A stretch of DNA of 9,167 bases. Origin: Bacillota bacterium (GTDB lineage Bacteria > Bacillota > UBA4882 > UBA10575). Shown here piece by piece: positions 6,040 to 9,167 of the stretch. The notes below the pieces were generated by a model that saw nothing but the letters and a program-made list of their open reading frames with translations, made no database searches and had not been told where the DNA came from. The position numbers were made by a program, and so were the translations under genes. Where the stretch lies: NCBI GenBank assembly GCA_003511465.1, contig DOID01000136.1, positions 1-9,167 of the forward strand, written 5' to 3'. How positions within the stretch are numbered: the first letter of the stretch is position 1; each line of letters starts with the position of its first letter.

Positions 6040-6975
6040 ATGATGGAGAAGGTGGAACCACGGCTTTATGGCCTTTTTGGCGATCCAGTGGCACATTCCC
6101 TCTCCCCTGACCTCCAGAACGAAGCCTTTCGGCTATTGGGAGTTAAGGGGGTTTACCTGAAATTCCGGATCAAACCGGAGGAGTTGGGTATGGCCTTAGA
6201 AGCCGTGAGAGTGCTTCAGTTTGGTGGGGTGAATATTACGATCCCCCATAAAGAAAAGGTAATTCCTTATTTGGATCAATTGGCCGGGGATGCGCTCCTC
6301 ACCGGCTCGGTGAATACGGTAGTGTCGGCGGACGGACGATTGATCGGGTACAGTACGGACGGCGAGGGCTTTCTGCTTTCGCTCCGTAACGAAGGGCGGT
6401 TGGACCCTGCCGGGAAGACCGTCGTGCTGCTTGGGGTCGGTGGAGCCGCCCGGGCAATTGCTTTTCGCCTCGTCCAGGAGGGCATCGCCACCCTTTACCT
6501 GGTGGGTAGAGATGCGGAGAAAACCCAGGGGTTAACGGCAGCGCTTCAGGAGAAAACCGGTTTTACAGCAGAAGGATTTTCTTTTGCGGTGCCCGGTTTA
6601 CAGCAACTGGCGGGGCAAGCCGATCTGATCATCAATGCCACCCCGCTGGGGATGGCGCCCGACACCAACCGGTATCCCGCTTTTCCCTTAGAAGCCTGCC
6701 GGCCTGGATGTCTAGTGGCTGATTTAGTCTACCATCCACTGGAAACCGCCTTTTTAAAGCAAGCCCGGCGACTTGGCCTTCCGACATTGGAAGGCTTGGG
6801 GATGCTTGTTTACCAGGGAATTTTAGCCTGTCGCCTCTGGACCGGCTTCACACCGCCCTTTGCACCATTGTCTCAGCTGCTTACCGTACTTTTACGGCCA
6901 GAGGCATCCCTTGAGGGTTTGGTTACGGAAAAACCCCCCGGTGCGGCAGGAAAAAGTAGACCGGTCACGAAGTAG
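6040..6975 (+). CDS. aroE: Shikimate dehydrogenase (NADP+)
   Basis: This cytoplasmic enzyme reduces 3-dehydroshikimate to shikimate in the chorismate pathway. The shikimate-binding motif SLSPDLQN is at residues 20-27. NITIPHKEKV (65-74) carries the catalytic lysine (Lys71), GSVNTV (89-94) follows, and STDGEG (105-110) carries the catalytic aspartate (Asp107). The cofactor loop GVGGAARA (132-139) and NATPLGM (199-205) mark the Rossmann domain. VGRDAEK (155-161) occupies the NADP-selecting position, with Arg157. At 311 residues it is about 25 longer than usual, owing to a Pro/Gly/Lys-rich tail after about 285. GGAGG (6030-6034) lies 5 nt before the ATG at 6040 and 8 nt before the adjacent ATG at 6043, so either may be used. 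It begins the aro segment that resumes at aroC, consistent with an operon. Confidence 0.95.
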   Translation: MMEKVEPRLYGLFGDPVAHSLSPDLQNEAFRLLGVKGVYLKFRIKPEELGMALEAVRVLQFGGVNITIPHKEKVIPYLDQLAGDALLTGSVNTVVSADGRLIGYSTDGEGFLLSLRNEGRLDPAGKTVVLLGVGGAARAIAFRLVQEGIATLYLVGRDAEKTQGLTAALQEKTGFTAEGFSFAVPGLQQLAGQADLIINATPLGMAPDTNRYPAFPLEACRPGCLVADLVYHPLETAFLKQARRLGLPTLEGLGMLVYQGILACRLWTGFTPPFAPLSQLLTVLLRPEASLEGLVTEKPPGAAGKSRPVTK

Positions 6976-7039
6976 GTATTGCGTTTTAGATTGTGTCAGA
7001 ATCCTGAAAGCAAAGACAAGGCAAAAAGCCCAAACATAA

Positions 7040-7045
7040 GAGGTG
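7040..7045 (+). promoter_or_regulatory. Ribosome binding site fixing the secretin-like start
   Basis: GAGGTG sits 5 nt before the ATG at 7051. The upstream in-frame TTG at 6979 has no such site and would put a charged 24-residue extension in front of the signal sequence. Confidence 0.6.
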
Positions 7046-7050
7046 CAAGC

Positions 7051-8760
7051 ATGAAAAATGACCGCCTATGGAGGAACAGAAACAACCAACGATTGATGCC
7101 TCTTTTGCTTTTGTTCATGCTCTCCATTTTAATATTTACCCCTGTCTCACAGGGGACGGAGCAAGGTGCGGTCTTGCCCGAGTTGCATCTGGGCAATGCC
7201 GAGCTGCGGACCGTCTTCCGTAGTTTGGCGGAATGGGGGGAGTTTAGAATCCTGCTGGCTTCTACAGTCCGGGGGAGAGTAACCCTACCGTTGAAGCCGG
7301 GGCTAACGGCCGAGGAGACAGTAGAACTCTTAGCTCAGATGCACGGTTATTCCTGCCACTGGGTGGAAGGAACCGCCTTGATTGGGGTCGACCCGACTGT
7401 ATTAGCGGCGCGGACACCCCGTCAGTATCAATGGTCATTCGTGGATGAAGAGGCAATCTTGGCAGCGTTGACCCGAGTGGTGCCCCATGACCGCCTAAGG
7501 GTGGAAGCAGCAACAAAAACAGTAATGGTTGACGCGGCGGCGCTGGAAGATGAAAATATGCGGGAGTTGTTGGCGGCGGTAGACCGCGAAGCCACCTCCT
7601 ATTTAATTGAAGCGGAATTAATCGAGTTTGATCTGAATCAACTCAAGGAACAGGGCCTTTCTTGGGCTCTGCCTGGAACCGGAATCCAATCTTCCCTACG
7701 GCTGACGGCTTTACCGGTGACTACCGGCGAGCAGTGGAGCCAATACCCAGGGAGCAAACGGTTGGCTGGCGTCCGCCTGCGGACGGAAAGCAACCGACCG
7801 GGTGTGGTTTTTCTTGGCGATCAGTATCCGGTGATCATCTCTCAGCCTGGTCGACAAACGGATCTCATTGAATACCAAAGGATCGGAGTCGGGATTGAGG
7901 CGACTCCCCTTCCTCAGCAGGCCGGCCAAACCGACCTAGAGGTGGTCTTGACCCTAAGCGGGATTGGGGGAATCAACCAGATTTTGCTCCATCAGACACT
8001 CGCTCCGGGTGAAACCAGTGTTCTTTCCGGGTTAACCTTTACTGGCAATGTAGGGGAAGCGCTCATCCTCTCCCCCGGACAGCGGGGACCGTCCAAGGCA
8101 AAAACGGTTTGTTTATTTCTCACGCCGAAAGTGGGCGGAGACTTATCCGCTGACATCGGAACGGCTCCACTGGTAGTAACCGAAGGGGTACCCGATGGCT
8201 CCGAAGTGATTCATGTTAAGATCTTCAGTGGAGACGAACCGGAAGTGGTGACGGTGAACCCTCCGGCTACTCAGATCCTGACGGAAGTGGTCGGCTTAGA
8301 AAAGCCGAAATCATCTGGTGACGAACGGGCGGCACCGGTTGGACTTCCGGGCGGGGCACCGGTAGAACAAGCGGAGTCGATCCAAAGACCAACGGCAGGA
8401 GTCAAGGAAGCAGAAGCGTCCCCCCTTGCCTTACGGGTGGCTTACCGCGTCGTCCAGGGTGATACGGTTTTTTCGATTGGACGGAAGTATGGCATTGATC
8501 CAACCGTGATTCTTCAGGAAAACGCCATGGCTTCTTCGGATTTACTTCAGGTCGGTCAGACCATCCGAATCCCGATCCCCCCAACTCATCTGTATCAATT
8601 GCAACCCAAAGAGACACTGTGGCGGATCGCACAACGCTATGGTACAACCGTAGAATTGCTTGTCGAGATCAATAGTATCACCGATGTGACCAGCCTACGG
8701 AGTGATCAAGTCATAATTTTACCGGTTCCCATGGACCAGGTGGTTAATGATAAGTATTGA
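7051..8760 (+). CDS. Secretin-like protein with two C-terminal LysM domains
   Basis: The product has 569 residues. A basic N-terminus and hydrophobic segment (about 15-30) form a signal peptide or anchor. Residues 44-115 resemble the secretin N0/STN domain (LHLGNAELRTVFRSLAEW). Residues 125-180 resemble the next secretin N-domain. YLIEAELIEFDLNQLKEQGL (184-203) opens a compact secretin core, which contains VVFLGDQYPVIIS (252-264), VGIEATPLP (280-288), the hallmark-like LAPGETSVLSGL (317-328) and LFLTPKV (355-361). A Pro/Gly/Glu-rich linker (about 363-462) leads to LysM domains at about 465-508 (YRVVQGDTVFSIGRKYGI) and 514-558 (YQLQPKETLWRIAQRYGT), which bind peptidoglycan. Secretins form rings in the envelope for pili or export. 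Here the core is short, at roughly 180 residues. It sits 75 nt after aroE and just before comFB. It may be a PilQ-type channel or a wall-anchored scaffold; ring formation is unproven. Confidence 0.88.
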   Translation: MKNDRLWRNRNNQRLMPLLLLFMLSILIFTPVSQGTEQGAVLPELHLGNAELRTVFRSLAEWGEFRILLASTVRGRVTLPLKPGLTAEETVELLAQMHGYSCHWVEGTALIGVDPTVLAARTPRQYQWSFVDEEAILAALTRVVPHDRLRVEAATKTVMVDAAALEDENMRELLAAVDREATSYLIEAELIEFDLNQLKEQGLSWALPGTGIQSSLRLTALPVTTGEQWSQYPGSKRLAGVRLRTESNRPGVVFLGDQYPVIISQPGRQTDLIEYQRIGVGIEATPLPQQAGQTDLEVVLTLSGIGGINQILLHQTLAPGETSVLSGLTFTGNVGEALILSPGQRGPSKAKTVCLFLTPKVGGDLSADIGTAPLVVTEGVPDGSEVIHVKIFSGDEPEVVTVNPPATQILTEVVGLEKPKSSGDERAAPVGLPGGAPVEQAESIQRPTAGVKEAEASPLALRVAYRVVQGDTVFSIGRKYGIDPTVILQENAMASSDLLQVGQTIRIPIPPTHLYQLQPKETLWRIAQRYGTTVELLVEINSITDVTSLRSDQVIILPVPMDQVVNDKY

Positions 8761-8782
8761 GCAGGAATTGGGGGGAATGAGT

Positions 8783-9067
8783 ATGCGAAATTATATGGAA
8801 GAGGTAGTAGGAGAAGTTTTTGAGGAAGTCCTAAGGAATAATCCTGATTTTTGCCAATGTGCGAAATGTAAACAAGATGTAGTAGCGATTGCCTTAAGTA
8901 AAATTAGAGGGCGTTACGCCGTCAGCCCGGAGGGGGAGATCTTAGCCCGGGTTGAACAGTCTGACCGCCAGGTGCGGGCTGATGCTTTACTTGCCGTAAT
9001 GCAAGGGGTAAAGCAGGTAGCGGCGAAGCCACGGCATGACGGAACAGCCGAATTGACTGAAGAATAA
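8783..9067 (+). CDS. comFB: ComFB-family protein (possible c-di-GMP receptor)
   Basis: This is a small cytoplasmic protein of 94 residues, the family's usual size. It begins MRNYMEEVVGEVFEEV, matching the conserved ComFB start. It carries a CxCxxC motif (Cys24, Cys26, Cys29), then QDVVAIALSKIRGRYAVS (31-48), the family's central 'D-x-x-A-x-A-L-x-x-L-x-P-x-Y-x-V-S' region, although Pro is replaced by Gly. The tail reaches VAAKPRH (79-85). ComFB was named from the Bacillus subtilis comF competence operon. From memory, cyanobacterial members have been reported to bind c-di-GMP. The ATG at 8783 was chosen from family alignment and the G-run (8770-8775) 7 nt upstream. An ATG at 8747 would overlap the previous gene by 14 nt. 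Tight linkage to the secretin-like gene suggests a role in surface machinery or its control (inference). Confidence 0.9.
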   Translation: MRNYMEEVVGEVFEEVLRNNPDFCQCAKCKQDVVAIALSKIRGRYAVSPEGEILARVEQSDRQVRADALLAVMQGVKQVAAKPRHDGTAELTEE

Positions 9068-9084
9068 AGCAACGGGGGATTGTC

Positions 9085-9167
9085 ATGCGTTTTCTAACTG
9101 CCGGTGAGTCCCATGGACCAGCTTTAGTGGCAGTCATCGAAGGTTTTCCCGCTAAGGTTCCGGTTAC
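9085..9167 (+). CDS. aroC: Chorismate synthase, 5' end only
   Basis: The first 27 codons read MRFLTAGESHGPALVAVIEG and onward, the strongly conserved N-terminus of chorismate synthase. GESHG (residues 7-11) includes the histidine that helps bind FMN and substrate. The enzyme converts 5-enolpyruvylshikimate-3-phosphate to chorismate, three steps after AroE. The ATG at 9085 follows a GGGGGA-type site by about 5 nt and lies 17 nt after the comFB stop, so co-transcription is likely. The gene continues beyond the window. Confidence 0.95.
   Translation, partial: MRFLTAGESHGPALVAVIEGFPAKVPV

Noticed and set aside
6979..7050. TTG start at 6979 for the secretin-like gene
   Set aside because: It would place a charged 24-residue segment before the signal sequence and lacks a ribosome site, while the ATG at 7051 has GAGGTG at a 5-nt gap.
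8747..8782. ATG start at 8747 for comFB
   Set aside because: It gives a 14-nt overlap with the secretin-like gene and 12 extra residues that the ComFB family lacks; the ATG at 8783 matches the conserved N-terminus.

Overview
This window looks like a chromosomal segment from a Bacillota (Firmicutes) bacterium. The evidence is gene content: a bacterial RNase J, an M3-family oligoendopeptidase F, a ComFB-family protein, and aro genes flanking a pilus/secretin-type gene. The genes have strong GGAGG-type ribosome binding sites and U-tailed terminators. I cannot name the genus. A secretin-type protein in such a background hints at a diderm or type IV pilus-bearing lineage, but this is inference. 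All supported genes are on the + strand. No transposase, phage gene, CRISPR array, tRNA or rRNA was found.

Layout. Bases 1-329 have no supportable gene. They hold one copy of a repeat that recurs in a shifted phase at 2258-2306, a stretch with competing base-pairings (85-186), and a long imperfect hairpin (197-285). A small two-pass membrane protein of unknown function follows (444-1103). Next is a Gfo/Idh/MocA-type oxidoreductase (1171-2220), whose ribosome binding site lies in the 3' arm of a terminator-like hairpin, and which is closed by a good intrinsic terminator. The second repeat copy forms the leader of oligoendopeptidase F (2328-4127). A consensus-like promoter (4166-4194) and a hairpin-bearing leader precede ribonuclease J (4308-5972, UUG start), which ends at a UUCG-class-loop terminator.

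The last third starts an aromatic amino-acid segment. Shikimate dehydrogenase aroE (about 6040-6975) is followed by a signal-bearing secretin-like protein with two C-terminal LysM domains (7051-8760), a ComFB-family protein (8783-9067) and the first 27 codons of chorismate synthase aroC (9085 to the window edge). No terminator was seen from aroE onward and the gaps are short, so these four genes are probably co-transcribed. From memory, in several Bacillota a block of type IV pilus genes sits between aroE and aroC. Here only a secretin-like gene and comFB occupy that place.

The most interesting items are the secretin-LysM protein beside a possible c-di-GMP-binding ComFB protein, the phase-shifted intergenic repeat with a 43-bp period, and the unexplained structured DNA/RNA at the left end.
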